DNA of 64,000 nt, taken from assembly GCF_003481705.1 (NCBI RefSeq), contig NZ_QULN01000003.1, positions 186,001-250,000 on the forward strand, read 5' to 3'. The notes beneath the pieces are model-generated. The model was not told where the DNA came from. It saw nothing but the letters and a program-made list of their open reading frames with translations, and searched no databases. Both the position numbers and the translations under genes were made by a program. The stretch's first letter is position 1; each line of letters begins with the position of its first letter. Source of the DNA: Butyricicoccus sp. OM04-18BH (lineage in GTDB: Bacteria > Bacillota > Clostridia > Oscillospirales > Butyricicoccaceae). Below are positions 54,178 through 61,712 of the stretch, piece after piece.

Positions 54178-54346
54178 CTATGGCAATACCGCATAATTGA
54201 ACAAGAGCGATTTGCGAGCAAATTTTGCGTGCTGACAAGGCGCGGTTTTGCGGTAATACTTGATGTATTACCGTGAAATTGCAACGAAGTCAGGGCACAA
54301 AATTTCCGCAAAGCGCCGCAGCTTTCATTGTGCGGTGTTGCCCTAT
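54178..54346. mobile_element. MITE-like palindromic element with target-site duplication
   Basis: A 161-bp non-coding element (54182-54342) begins GGCAATACCGCATAATTGAA and ends with TTCATTGTGCGGTGTTGCC, which is the near-complement of the beginning. Direct repeats CTAT at 54178-54181 and 54343-54346 flank it. The interior is itself symmetrical: AAATTTTGCGTGCTGAC against GTCAGGGCACAAAATTT, and CGGTAATAC-TTGAT-GTATTACCG in the centre, so the whole can fold into one long hairpin. No transposase is present in the window. Confidence 0.75.
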
Positions 54347-54434
54347 GTATTTTCATGCCGTTTATTCACCGATATTCGCAAAATTTGTATAAATATATCC
54401 CCACTGTTTCCATCTGAATTATGCGCTATTGCTC

Positions 54435-54462
54435 TTGCTTTATCAGAACAGAGTGCTATAAT
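54435..54462 (+). promoter_or_regulatory. ilvE promoter
   Basis: -35 TTGCTT (54435-54440), 16-bp spacer, consensus -10 TATAAT (54457-54462), 40 bp before the ilvE ATG. Confidence 0.75.
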
Positions 54463-54502
54463 AATGTTTGAAACTAAACCACAACAGAAAGAGTGACAAA
54501 CC

Positions 54503-55567
54503 ATGCTGCAGATCACAACACAACGTACCACTACTCCTAAGGCTAAGCCGGACGAGGGCAATCTCGGTTTCGGCGTGCATTATACCGATCATATGCTGAT
54601 CATCGACCACGATGAGGAAAAGGGCTGGCACGACGCCCGCATCGTACCGTATCAGCCGCTCGAGCTCGATCCTGCAGCGATGGTTTTCCATTACGCAATG
54701 GAGTCCTTTGAGGGTCTGAAGGCCTACCGCACCCCGGACGGCTCCATCCAGCTGTTCCGTCCCGACAAGAACGCACAGCGCATGATCAACACCAACCATC
54801 GTATGTGCCTGCCGAGCCTGCCGGTAGAGGATTTCGTTCAGGCAGTCAAGGCGATCGTCGAGTTCGATCAGGACTGGGTTCCGCACGCTGAGGGCACCAG
54901 CCTTTACATCCGTCCGTTCGTCATCGCGACCGAGCCGCATCTGGGCGTTCGCACCTCCCGCACCCACAAGTTCATCATCGTATGCTCTCCGGTCGGCGCT
55001 TACTACTCCACCGGCATCAATCCGGTAAAGATCTTCGTCGAGGACGAGTACACCCGTGCATGCCCGGGCGGCACCGGCTTCACCAAGTGCGGCGGCAACT
55101 ACGCGGCATCCCTGATCTCTCAGGTCAAGGCACACGATCTCGGCTACGAGCAGACCCTGTGGCTCGACGGCGTTGAGCACAAGTATGTCGAGGAAGTCGG
55201 CTCCATGAACTGCTTCTTCAAGATCGACGGCACGGTCTACACCGCTCCGACCGTCGGCACCGTTCTGCCGGGCGTTACCCGCATGAGCTGCATCGAGCTG
55301 CTCAAGAAGTGGGGCATTCCGGTATCCGAGGAGCGTCTGCCGATCGCTGACGTCATGAAGGCTTCGCACGACGGCAAGCTGGAAGAGGTATTCGGCACCG
55401 GTACCGCAGCAGTCATCTCCCCGGTCGGCGAACTGCGCTACGAGGGCGATGTTGCTCACATCAATGGCGGCGAGATCGGCGAGATCACCCACAAGCTGTA
55501 CAACACCCTGACCGGCATTCAGTGGGGCAAGCTGCCCGACGATATGGGCTGGACGGTAAAGATTTAA
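54503..55567 (+). CDS. ilvE: Branched-chain amino acid aminotransferase
   Basis: Fold-type IV PLP enzyme that interconverts leucine, isoleucine and valine with their 2-oxo acids. AMESFEGLKAYRTPDG, LYIRPFVIATEPHLGVR, the catalytic lysine segment GFTKCGGNYAASLISQ and GTGTAAVISPVGEL are typical of the eukaryote-like BCAT subgroup; 354 residues. AGAG upstream is a modest ribosome site. It could work with the AzlCD exporter encoded elsewhere in the window. Confidence 0.94.
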   Translation: MLQITTQRTTTPKAKPDEGNLGFGVHYTDHMLIIDHDEEKGWHDARIVPYQPLELDPAAMVFHYAMESFEGLKAYRTPDGSIQLFRPDKNAQRMINTNHRMCLPSLPVEDFVQAVKAIVEFDQDWVPHAEGTSLYIRPFVIATEPHLGVRTSRTHKFIIVCSPVGAYYSTGINPVKIFVEDEYTRACPGGTGFTKCGGNYAASLISQVKAHDLGYEQTLWLDGVEHKYVEEVGSMNCFFKIDGTVYTAPTVGTVLPGVTRMSCIELLKKWGIPVSEERLPIADVMKASHDGKLEEVFGTGTAAVISPVGELRYEGDVAHINGGEIGEITHKLYNTLTGIQWGKLPDDMGWTVKI

Positions 55568-55572
55568 GACTT

Positions 55573-56141
55573 CGATTCAAAGGCAAAGCCTTTGAATCGA
55601 GAAGGCTGTGCCGAACGAAGTTTGGACACAGCCTAACGCCCCTCAGCGCGTCGATAAATCGGCACACTGAGGGGCGTCTTATCCTGTCGAAAAGCTAACG
55701 CTTTTCCGACAAGATGTGTTTTGACTTCGCAAAACACAGACGTCCGAAAGTTCCCATTCGGAAACTTTCTCCCTCTGGGAGTATAAAAACCGAGGTACAC
55801 GCCCCCGGTTTTTATGAATTTGCAAGCAAATTCTATTTAATACGTGCGCGAAGCGCACGGGAAAGGCACGCCGACGGCGTGCCTTTTCGCGCCCCTTTGG
55901 GGCGCTTTCCCCTGCCGTATTTCGGCAAAGCCGAAACAGGCAGGACAGGCGCTCCGCAGAGCGCCGCATCAAATTCCCCATAAAAGTCCAGCTCTGCCGG
56001 ACTTTTATTCCACTGCCCGCGCCGCGGCGGCGCGGCCGCCCCTGCCGTGCAGGGGCGAGGGGGGTATCCCCTCCGGTTTCTCCGGAACCGGAGGGGTATC
56101 CAGGGGGGACAGAGTCCCCCCTGGAATTCGCGTCAGCGAAT
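55573..56141. repeat. Hairpin array C (ilvE to flavodoxin-like gene)
   Basis: The longest array: about 18 hairpins in 570 bp with almost no unpaired sequence. Examples: 55573-55599 (12 bp, loop AAA), 55603-55634, 55636-55677 (11 bp), 55685-55711, 55715-55738 (9 bp), 55746-55769, 55785-55813, 55816-55833 (8 bp, loop AA), 55844-55858 (6 bp, loop GAA), 55862-55886 (11 bp, loop GAC), 55889-55905 (7 bp, loop TTT), 55948-55965 (7 bp), 55980-56008 (10 bp) and 56100-56124 (11 bp, loop AGA). The last, 56126-56141, overlaps the end of the next gene. No coding capacity. Confidence 0.85.
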
Positions 56142-56759
56142 AAAGTTTGTCATCGTGCGGTGTCCGGTTTCGGGCGGCTCAATGCCTGCCTTGTCGATGA
56201 CCTTGAGCATCCATGCAATGTTGCGGCCGAGCTTTTCGATGACCTCGACACCCTCGGTGTCCTGCATGACTTCGCCCTTTTCCGCACCGTGAACCGCATT
56301 CCAGTAGTCCGACGTCACGAGCACCATCTCCATCGTGTTGATCGTGCCGAGCAGCTGCTGATAGGTCTCCATGCCGCCCGAACGGCGCAGCGTGCACAGC
56401 GCCGCACCTACCTTGTGATGCAGCCTGTTCTCACCGCAGCCTGCCGCGAGGATCAGACGGTCGAGCACGCACTTCATGCCGCCCGCAATTCCGCCATGGT
56501 ATACCGGCGAGGCCAGCACGATGCCGTCTGCCTCAATACACTTCTCGATGATCGCATTCACGCCGTCGTCATCCTGCACGCAGCGCAGCGTGCCGTTGTC
56601 AAGGCAGTGATAGCATGCCATACACGGATGTACCTTCGCGCCCGGCTGGCAGACCTCGAACTCGATGCCCTCGCTTTCGAGCACCTTGCCCAGTACGTCC
56701 AGCATCTGTGCGCAGTTTCCGCCCTTTCGCGGCGAACCATTGATCGCTACAACCTTCAT
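56133..56759 (-). CDS. Flavodoxin-family NAD(P)H-dependent reductase
   Basis: 208 residues beginning VVAINGSPRKGGNCAQML, the FMN phosphate-binding loop of iron-sulfur flavoproteins and FMN reductases. CMACYHCLDNGTLRC gives a cysteine cluster like that of the ISF family, and LASPVYHGGIAGGMKCVLDR is the FMN ring loop. Substrate unknown. Its stop codon is inside the last hairpin of array C. Confidence 0.85.
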   Translation of the reverse strand: MKVVAINGSPRKGGNCAQMLDVLGKVLESEGIEFEVCQPGAKVHPCMACYHCLDNGTLRCVQDDDGVNAIIEKCIEADGIVLASPVYHGGIAGGMKCVLDRLILAAGCGENRLHHKVGAALCTLRRSGGMETYQQLLGTINTMEMVLVTSDYWNAVHGAEKGEVMQDTEGVEVIEKLGRNIAWMLKVIDKAGIEPPETGHRTMTNFIR

Positions 56760-56807
56760 TTTTTCTTGTCCTCCTGTTTTTACCCGGCGCGTCCGCCGGT
56801 TTCTCTG

Positions 56808-57659
56808 TTATTTCAAATGCGCCGTCTGCTCCATGCGGTACAGCCGCATGACGACAAGCGTGTGATTGAGCTGCGGCCCCATCAGCAGGATGATGCTGAC
56901 GAGATACAGCCAGATCATGAGCACGATGACCGTCGCGAGCGAGCCGTAAAGCACGGAATACCGCGCCATATTGTCCACATAGAACGAAAAGCACCACGAC
57001 ACGAGCACCCATGCCACCAGCGAAAACAGCGCCCCCGGCCAGACCTCGCGGAACCCGAGATGCAGGTTCGGGACGATGCGGTTGAACAACATGAGGAACG
57101 CGAATACGATGGCGATCATCATCCAGAAGCCCGTGCCGCGCGCCGCCTCAAGGATCGGTGCAGGGATCGGCAGCGCCTGCGGCAGCAGACGCAGCAGCAT
57201 GCGTCCGGCGACGGCAAGCACAAAGCTGCACACGACGGTCAGCAGAAAGCCGGCCGTCATCGCGAACGACAGCAGAATATCGAGCACCGCGCGGCGGTGT
57301 ACCTCGACGCGGTAGATGCCGTCTACCGTGCGCATGATCGAACGCACTGCCCGCGACAGAAAATACAGCGTCAGCAGCGTCCCGATGAGCAGCGGACTGA
57401 ACGATGGCGTCGCCGTGATCTGCTCAAAGTACGACAGGATGAGCTCCTGCAGGCTTTTCGGCATCAGCTCGAACACCGGCCGAAAATCCTCGATCGAAAT
57501 GCCGAGCCGCGCGACGAGCGCATTGACAAACATCAGAAGCGGGAGCAGGGAAAACAGCAGAAAATACGACAAGGCCGCCGCCGCCTGCGGAATGCCGTCC
57601 GAAAAAAAGCGGAGTACCATGCGCCGCACCAGATAGACCAGCCGATTCTGTCCGTTCAA
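56808..57659 (-). CDS. YihY/BrkB-family membrane protein
   Basis: 283 residues with six hydrophobic segments and the family pattern AAALSYFLLFSLLPLLMFVNA near the N-terminus (split AAALSYFLLFSL / LPLLMFV) and LWLYLVSIILLMGPQLN near the end. Once called ribonuclease BN; the current view is a transporter-like membrane protein of unknown function. The start is TTG at 57659 with GGGGGAG upstream. Confidence 0.87.
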   Translation of the reverse strand: MNGQNRLVYLVRRMVLRFFSDGIPQAAAALSYFLLFSLLPLLMFVNALVARLGISIEDFRPVFELMPKSLQELILSYFEQITATPSFSPLLIGTLLTLYFLSRAVRSIMRTVDGIYRVEVHRRAVLDILLSFAMTAGFLLTVVCSFVLAVAGRMLLRLLPQALPIPAPILEAARGTGFWMMIAIVFAFLMLFNRIVPNLHLGFREVWPGALFSLVAWVLVSWCFSFYVDNMARYSVLYGSLATVIVLMIWLYLVSIILLMGPQLNHTLVVMRLYRMEQTAHLK

Positions 57660-57691
57660 GCCGGCTCCCCCTTTCCTTTAATGTTTTATTT

Positions 57692-57720
57692 ATTGTATCA
57701 GTTTTTGTACGGTTTTACAA
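57692..57720 (-). promoter_or_regulatory. Promoter of the YihY-like gene
   Basis: Minus strand -35 TTGTAA (57715-57720), 17-bp spacer, -10 TACAAT (57692-57697), 32 bp before the TTG start. Confidence 0.72.
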
Positions 57721-57765
57721 CCGTCCGTACGAAAACGTTTTTCGTACATTTGTTCGTATTCGCTC

Positions 57766-57794
57766 TTGTGTTTTCTCTGCCTCTGGTGTATACT
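57766..57794 (+). promoter_or_regulatory. Promoter of the YpsA-like gene
   Basis: -35 TTGTGT (57766-57771), 17-bp spacer, -10 TATACT (57789-57794). A 21-bp palindrome GTACGAAAACGTTTTTCGTAC (57727-57747, written here as arms GTACGAAAA and TTTTCGTAC) lies upstream. Confidence 0.65.
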
Positions 57795-57844
57795 TAAGGC
57801 AATAGATGCCATTCCTGCGACTATTCTGCCTCGGAGGTGGAGAT

Positions 57845-58369
57845 ATGCAAGATCCGCGCAGCCATACCTGTTGTTTTTCCGGGTATCGTCCCGAAAAGAT
57901 GCCCTTCCGCACATACGACCCGGATGCCGTGCAGGCGCTCGAGGCGGCGCTCGACCGCGCGGTCGAATACGCCGTTTCGCAGGGCTATCACACCTTTCTC
58001 TCCGGCATGGCAGCCGGATTCGATATCTGGGCGGCCGAGGCCGTCATCCGCGCGCGCGCGCATCATGACATCCGTCTGCTGTGCGCCGTTCCGCACGACC
58101 ATCAGTCCGACCGCTTTGCTCCCTCGTGGAAAAAGCGCTATAATGTCTGTCTGGTCAATTCGGACGCCGTGCGCGTATTCGCGTCGAATTATTTCTCCGG
58201 CTGTTTTTCCGTGCGCAACCGCTTCATGGTCGACTCTTCCTCCCTGCTCATCTGCTACTTCGACGGGCAGGCCGGCGGCACGGCGCAGACCGTTCACTAC
58301 GCGCAGAGCAGCGGCCTGCACATCATCAATCTCTCCCCTCGCACATACGATCAGCTTTCTCTGCTCTGA
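57845..58369 (+). CDS. YpsA-like SLOG-family protein (DUF1273)
   Basis: 174 residues with the SLOG/Rossmann-like pattern CCFSGYRPEKMPF at the N-terminus, FLSGMAAGFDIWAAEAVI in the middle and YFDGQAGGTAQTVHYAQ near the end, the layout of DUF1273 proteins. YpsA affects cell division in Bacillus and Staphylococcus; SLOG proteins are thought to bind nucleotide-derived ligands. The ATG at 57845 follows GGAGG. Confidence 0.83.
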   Translation: MQDPRSHTCCFSGYRPEKMPFRTYDPDAVQALEAALDRAVEYAVSQGYHTFLSGMAAGFDIWAAEAVIRARAHHDIRLLCAVPHDHQSDRFAPSWKKRYNVCLVNSDAVRVFASNYFSGCFSVRNRFMVDSSSLLICYFDGQAGGTAQTVHYAQSSGLHIINLSPRTYDQLSLL

Positions 58370-58609
58370 GCCTTCGCGTCGCAGAAACGGACTTTATTGC
58401 CGGACCGTTCCGTCTCTCCGGTGCAGATCTCCCGCCGATTTGTAAACAGTTTTCGAACTTTTCCCTTTTCCGCCCCTCCTGCGATTGCATTCCTGCTTCA
58501 GAATGTGTATACTTAGTCAGAGATTGAATTTTGCTTCAATCCATTATTTCTACACGAAACATCCACAATACTGCTTCATGATATCAGTGCCGAAAGGAGT
58601 GAACAGAAT

Positions 58610-59287
58610 ATGCGTATTCTGCTGATTGAAGAATTTGACAACGCGCCTGTGCCGCAGGCGCTCCGGTGCGAGAACATTGCCTTCGATATGGTGCCGCCGC
58701 CGGAGGAGGACGAGCCGTTCGTTTTCCCGGAAGGCGTGTATGACGCCGCCATACTGACCACGTCCGACCTTTCCTACGGCCGCAGCGTAAAGACCTGCGC
58801 GCGTCTGTCGCTCATCCGCGAGGAGGGCATGCAGATCCCCATTCTTATCGTGCTTCCCCATCCCTCGGCGCGCGACCGAGCACGTCTGCTCGATGCCGGT
58901 GCGGATTATGTGCTCGCGGAGCCGTTCGTCTCGGATGAGCTTGCCGCTGTCCTGCGCGCGCTCGCACGCCGCAGCCCGGCCATCAAGAGCGAGATCCTCA
59001 CCGCGGGCGATCTGACCTTTGACCGCGGCCGCTGCACCGTAAAGAGCCGCTCGGGCGAGATTCGTCTGTCGGGCAAGGAAACGCTGCTGATCGACATTTT
59101 CCTTTCCAATCCCGGTCAGGTCGTTTCGCGCGAGACCATTCAGGCCAGGGTCTGGGGCTCGGACAGTCAGTCCACCTACAACTCTATCGAGGTCTACCTC
59201 ACACTGCTGCGCCGCAAGCTCCGTTCCATCGGCTCGGAGGCACAGATCTGCGCCGAGCGCGGTCTGGGCTACTACCTCGCGGAATAA
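58610..59287 (+). CDS. OmpR-type response regulator with atypical receiver
   Basis: 225 residues. The C-terminal winged helix is clear (RLSGKETLLIDIFLSNPGQV, VSRETIQARVWG, IEVYLTLLRRKL). The N-terminal receiver keeps acidic residues (LLIEEFDN) but the phospho-acceptor position reads YDAAILTTSD, with no Asp at the end of beta-3, and the conserved Lys in the KPF motif is Glu (AEPF). It is therefore probably not controlled by classical phosphorylation. No histidine kinase gene adjoins it. Confidence 0.85.
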   Translation: MRILLIEEFDNAPVPQALRCENIAFDMVPPPEEDEPFVFPEGVYDAAILTTSDLSYGRSVKTCARLSLIREEGMQIPILIVLPHPSARDRARLLDAGADYVLAEPFVSDELAAVLRALARRSPAIKSEILTAGDLTFDRGRCTVKSRSGEIRLSGKETLLIDIFLSNPGQVVSRETIQARVWGSDSQSTYNSIEVYLTLLRRKLRSIGSEAQICAERGLGYYLAE

Positions 59288-59292
59288 GCACG

Positions 59293-59339
59293 AAAACACA
59301 CCCGGAGCGTCTTTTATCTGGCCGTTCCGGGTGTTTTTC
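59293..59339. terminator. Bidirectional terminator
   Basis: ACACCCGGA pairs with TCCGGGTGT, flanked by A4 on the left and T5 on the right; it closes the convergent response-regulator and AraC genes. Confidence 0.8.
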
Positions 59340-59356
59340 TATCTTTTTCGTGCCTG

Positions 59357-60229
59357 TTATCCCTTGCGGTAGTGTGAGGGCGAAACGCCGTATACGCTGC
59401 GGAAGCGCTTGATGAAGTAGCTGAAGTTGTCGAAGCCGACGCTGAAGCCGACCTCCATGACCGGAAGATCGGTCTCGCGCAGCAGACGCGCCGCCTGCTC
59501 GATGCGCAGAGAGTTGATGTGCTGCGTAAAGGTGCGGCCGAAGTTTTCCCGGAAAAACGTGCTGAAATACTGCGGCGACAGGCCGAAATGCGACGCAACC
59601 TCGGGCAGCGAGAGCGGCTCGGTGAAGTGCTCGCCGAGGTAGCCGACGATCTCGCGCAGCTGCCGCGCCCTGTAGTCCGCACCGGGACGCACGGGCCTCC
59701 CCTCCAGCCGGCCGTACTGCGCGCAGACCGCGACGATGCCGAGCAGCGCCGCCTTGACGGCGAGCTGACAGCCGGGCGCCTGCTGCTGCCATGTGCGGAC
59801 GATCTGCGCGAGCAGCGTGCGCACCTCGCTCTGCCCCGGCTCGCCCGACCGCAGACAGGTCGCGAACCGCAGCCGTCCCTCCGCGAGCGGCTCGAGCAGG
59901 GCGAACTCGGTCTCGTCGGCACGGGCGAACTGCAAAAAATCCGCCGCAAAGACGAACGAGCGGAACTGGTTTTCTCGTCCGGCGGCGCGTATCTCATGCA
60001 GCTCCTCGGACGCCGCGAAGAATACGTCTCCCCGGGCGCCCTCGTACATCCGGTCCGCGATCGTCAGCGAGACGCGGCCGCAGTCCACCGTGATGATCTC
60101 CAGCTCGGGATGCCAGTGATACGGGATGAAATCGCTGTCATCCGCCTCGCTCCCGTCGAGCGCCGGATAGATCTGAAACGGAAAGGAAAGCGTGCCGTGC
60201 TCCTTCTTTTCGCGTCTTGCCGCATCCAT
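59357..60229 (-). CDS. AraC-family transcriptional regulator
   Basis: 290 residues: an N-terminal cupin-like sensor region (PYHWHPELEIITVDCG, AARGDVFFAASEELHEI-like) and a C-terminal double helix-turn-helix (SLPEVASHFGLSPQYFSTFF, MEVGFSVGFDNFSYFIKRFR). GAGGAGGAG lies before the ATG. It is divergent from iolB across 370 bp, so regulation of the inositol genes is a reasonable guess; the ligand is unknown. Confidence 0.87.
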   Translation of the reverse strand: MDAARREKKEHGTLSFPFQIYPALDGSEADDSDFIPYHWHPELEIITVDCGRVSLTIADRMYEGARGDVFFAASEELHEIRAAGRENQFRSFVFAADFLQFARADETEFALLEPLAEGRLRFATCLRSGEPGQSEVRTLLAQIVRTWQQQAPGCQLAVKAALLGIVAVCAQYGRLEGRPVRPGADYRARQLREIVGYLGEHFTEPLSLPEVASHFGLSPQYFSTFFRENFGRTFTQHINSLRIEQAARLLRETDLPVMEVGFSVGFDNFSYFIKRFRSVYGVSPSHYRKG

Positions 60230-60309
60230 CGCGTCTCCTCCTCTCGTTCCGGGACAGTTTTTCCTCGCCGCAGAACTCCTTAAAATTGTGTTATTCGTTC
60301 TGAATTTAT

Positions 60310-60323
60310 TGCAAGCGTTTTCG
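60310..60323 (+). promoter_or_regulatory. Candidate cre (CcpA) site
   Basis: TGCAAGCGTTTTCG matches the degenerate cre pattern TGNAANCGNNNNCA except for the last base. It lies just upstream of the -10 box at 60335-60340 and between the AraC gene and iolB. CcpA control is inferred; HPr kinase is encoded in the window. Confidence 0.5.
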
Positions 60324-60331
60324 CGTCAATC

Positions 60332-60340
60332 TGCTATAAT
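60332..60340 (+). promoter_or_regulatory. Extended -10 promoter element
   Basis: TGCTATAAT, an extended -10 form, with TTGCAA 20 bp upstream; a second TATAAT follows at 60341-60346. It could drive iolB with a leader of about 250 nt. Confidence 0.45.
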
Positions 60341-60470
60341 TATAATCGTAAAAGGAACTGCGCGCAAGAGTGCGGCAAAATTAAATCGTATTTTTGTTGT
60401 ATCATATGTCAAAAGAGGCTTCTGACTTTTTGTGACAAATGACGAAGTGGTTCCGACAGCACGCAAGAGG

Positions 60471-60500
60471 TTGCGCAGGAGCGTGCTCTCGTGCTATAAT
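60471..60500 (+). promoter_or_regulatory. Proximal iolB promoter
   Basis: -35 TTGCGC (60471-60476), 18-bp spacer, consensus -10 TATAAT (60495-60500), 100 bp before the iolB ATG. The inverted repeat AGCACGC (60458-60464) / GCGTGCT (60481-60487) spans the -35 box and could be an operator. Confidence 0.6.
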
Positions 60501-60537
60501 GGAAGGTGGACAGGTCTGATTACGGCCGGTCTGCCGG

Positions 60538-60593
60538 GCGCAGAGCAGGAATGCTCTGTGCACCGAACCAAAAAAATATTTTTTTGGAGGGAG
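60538..60593 (+). promoter_or_regulatory. iolB leader hairpin and palindrome
   Basis: GCGCAGAGCA-GGAA-TGCTCTGTGC (60538-60561) is followed by the perfect 20-bp palindrome CCAAAAAAATATTTTTTTGG (60568-60587), whose last bases begin the ribosome site GGAGGGAG. Folding could influence iolB translation or transcript stability. Confidence 0.45.
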
Positions 60594-60600
60594 ATTTACT

Positions 60601-61407
60601 ATGTACATGGATAAGCAGGTCAAGCGCGGATACAACGAGTATATCCGTCTTGACGAGGGCATCGGCAAGGATGCCATGATGGACGTTGCTCTCCTCGTTA
60701 TGGAGGATGGCGACACCTGGAGCTGCGAGGAGCCGGAAAAGGAAGTTGCAGCGCTCGTATTCGACGGCAAGTGCACGATCAAGTGGGAGGATCAGTCCTA
60801 CGACGTTGACCGTCCGAACCCGTTCGACTACAATCCGTCCTGCCTGCACGTATGCAAGGGCGTCAAGTTCGAGATCATCGCACACGGCCCGTGCAACATC
60901 TACATTCAGAAGACGCTGAACGAAAAGACCTTCCCGAGCAAGATGTACAAGCCGGAAGACACCGACACCTGGGCTCGCGGCAACAAGGGCGAGCTGATGG
61001 GCTGCATCAAGCGCGACGTTCGCACCTGCTTCGACCTTGACAACGCACCGTACTCCAACATGGTACTGGGCGAGGTCGTCAACCTGCCGGGCAAGTGGTC
61101 CTCTTACCCGCCGCATCATCATCCGCAGCCGGAGTGCTACTTCTACCGCTTCGACAAGCCGATGGGCTTCGGCGCAGGCTGGGGCAACGGCGAGATCTAC
61201 GAGACCCATCACAACGGCCTTGCGATCATCACCGACAAGATGCACTCTCAGGTAACCGCTCCGGGTTACTCCTGCTGCTACGCATGGGGCATCCGTCATC
61301 TGCCGGGCGACCCGTGGGACAAGACCCGCATCGACGACGAGGAGCATCTGTGGCTGCTTGAGGACGATGCAAACGACCACATCTGGCACTGCCCGAGCGG
61401 CAACTAA
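60601..61407 (+). CDS. iolB: 5-deoxy-glucuronate isomerase
   Basis: Isomerises 5-deoxy-D-glucuronate to 2-deoxy-5-keto-D-gluconate in myo-inositol catabolism. 268 residues with two cupin halves; metal-binding histidines in SSYPPHHHPQPECYFYRF and YETHHNGLAII, and CCYAWGIRHLPGDPW near the end. GGAGGGAG precedes the ATG. Codon use is strongly biased (C/T-ending), like etf and iolD, suggesting high expression. iolD is 305 bp downstream. Confidence 0.93.
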   Translation: MYMDKQVKRGYNEYIRLDEGIGKDAMMDVALLVMEDGDTWSCEEPEKEVAALVFDGKCTIKWEDQSYDVDRPNPFDYNPSCLHVCKGVKFEIIAHGPCNIYIQKTLNEKTFPSKMYKPEDTDTWARGNKGELMGCIKRDVRTCFDLDNAPYSNMVLGEVVNLPGKWSSYPPHHHPQPECYFYRFDKPMGFGAGWGNGEIYETHHNGLAIITDKMHSQVTAPGYSCCYAWGIRHLPGDPWDKTRIDDEEHLWLLEDDANDHIWHCPSGN

Positions 61408-61421
61408 ATCGCTGTCGCTCG

Positions 61422-61643
61422 TATAGGGGGGACGCTGTCCCCCCTATATACCGAACAAGTTCCCATGGAAACTTGTTCGGATACCCCCCTCTCGTTCGCA
61501 CGGCGAACGAGGCTGCGCCGCCACGGCGCAGGCAGTGGTAACAAAGTCCGGCAAAGCTGGACTTTGTTAGAGAACTGCATCTGCCGCGTGCGCGCGGCAG
61601 GCAGGGGCTTGCCCCTGCACCTCTGGGGGAACCAAGGTTCCCC
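61422..61643. repeat. Hairpin array D (iolB-iolD gap)
   Basis: Nine consecutive inverted repeats: 61422-61448 (12 bp, loop GCT), 61451-61480 (14-bp arms with one mismatch), 61491-61511 (9 bp, loop ACG), 61514-61530 (7 bp, loop CCA), 61540-61568 (10 bp plus inner GC pair), 61582-61599 (7 bp, loop TGCG), 61601-61618 (8 bp, loop TT) and 61626-61643 (8 bp, loop AA), then a weaker CCCCTCC/GGGGAG. The gap contains no gene; iolD has its own ribosome site after it. Confidence 0.85.
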
Positions 61644-61712
61644 TTGCCCCCTCCTTTTTGGGGAGCGGAGGCATTGCTACCTTTGTAAAATATTTATAGG
61701 AGGATTTCCACG

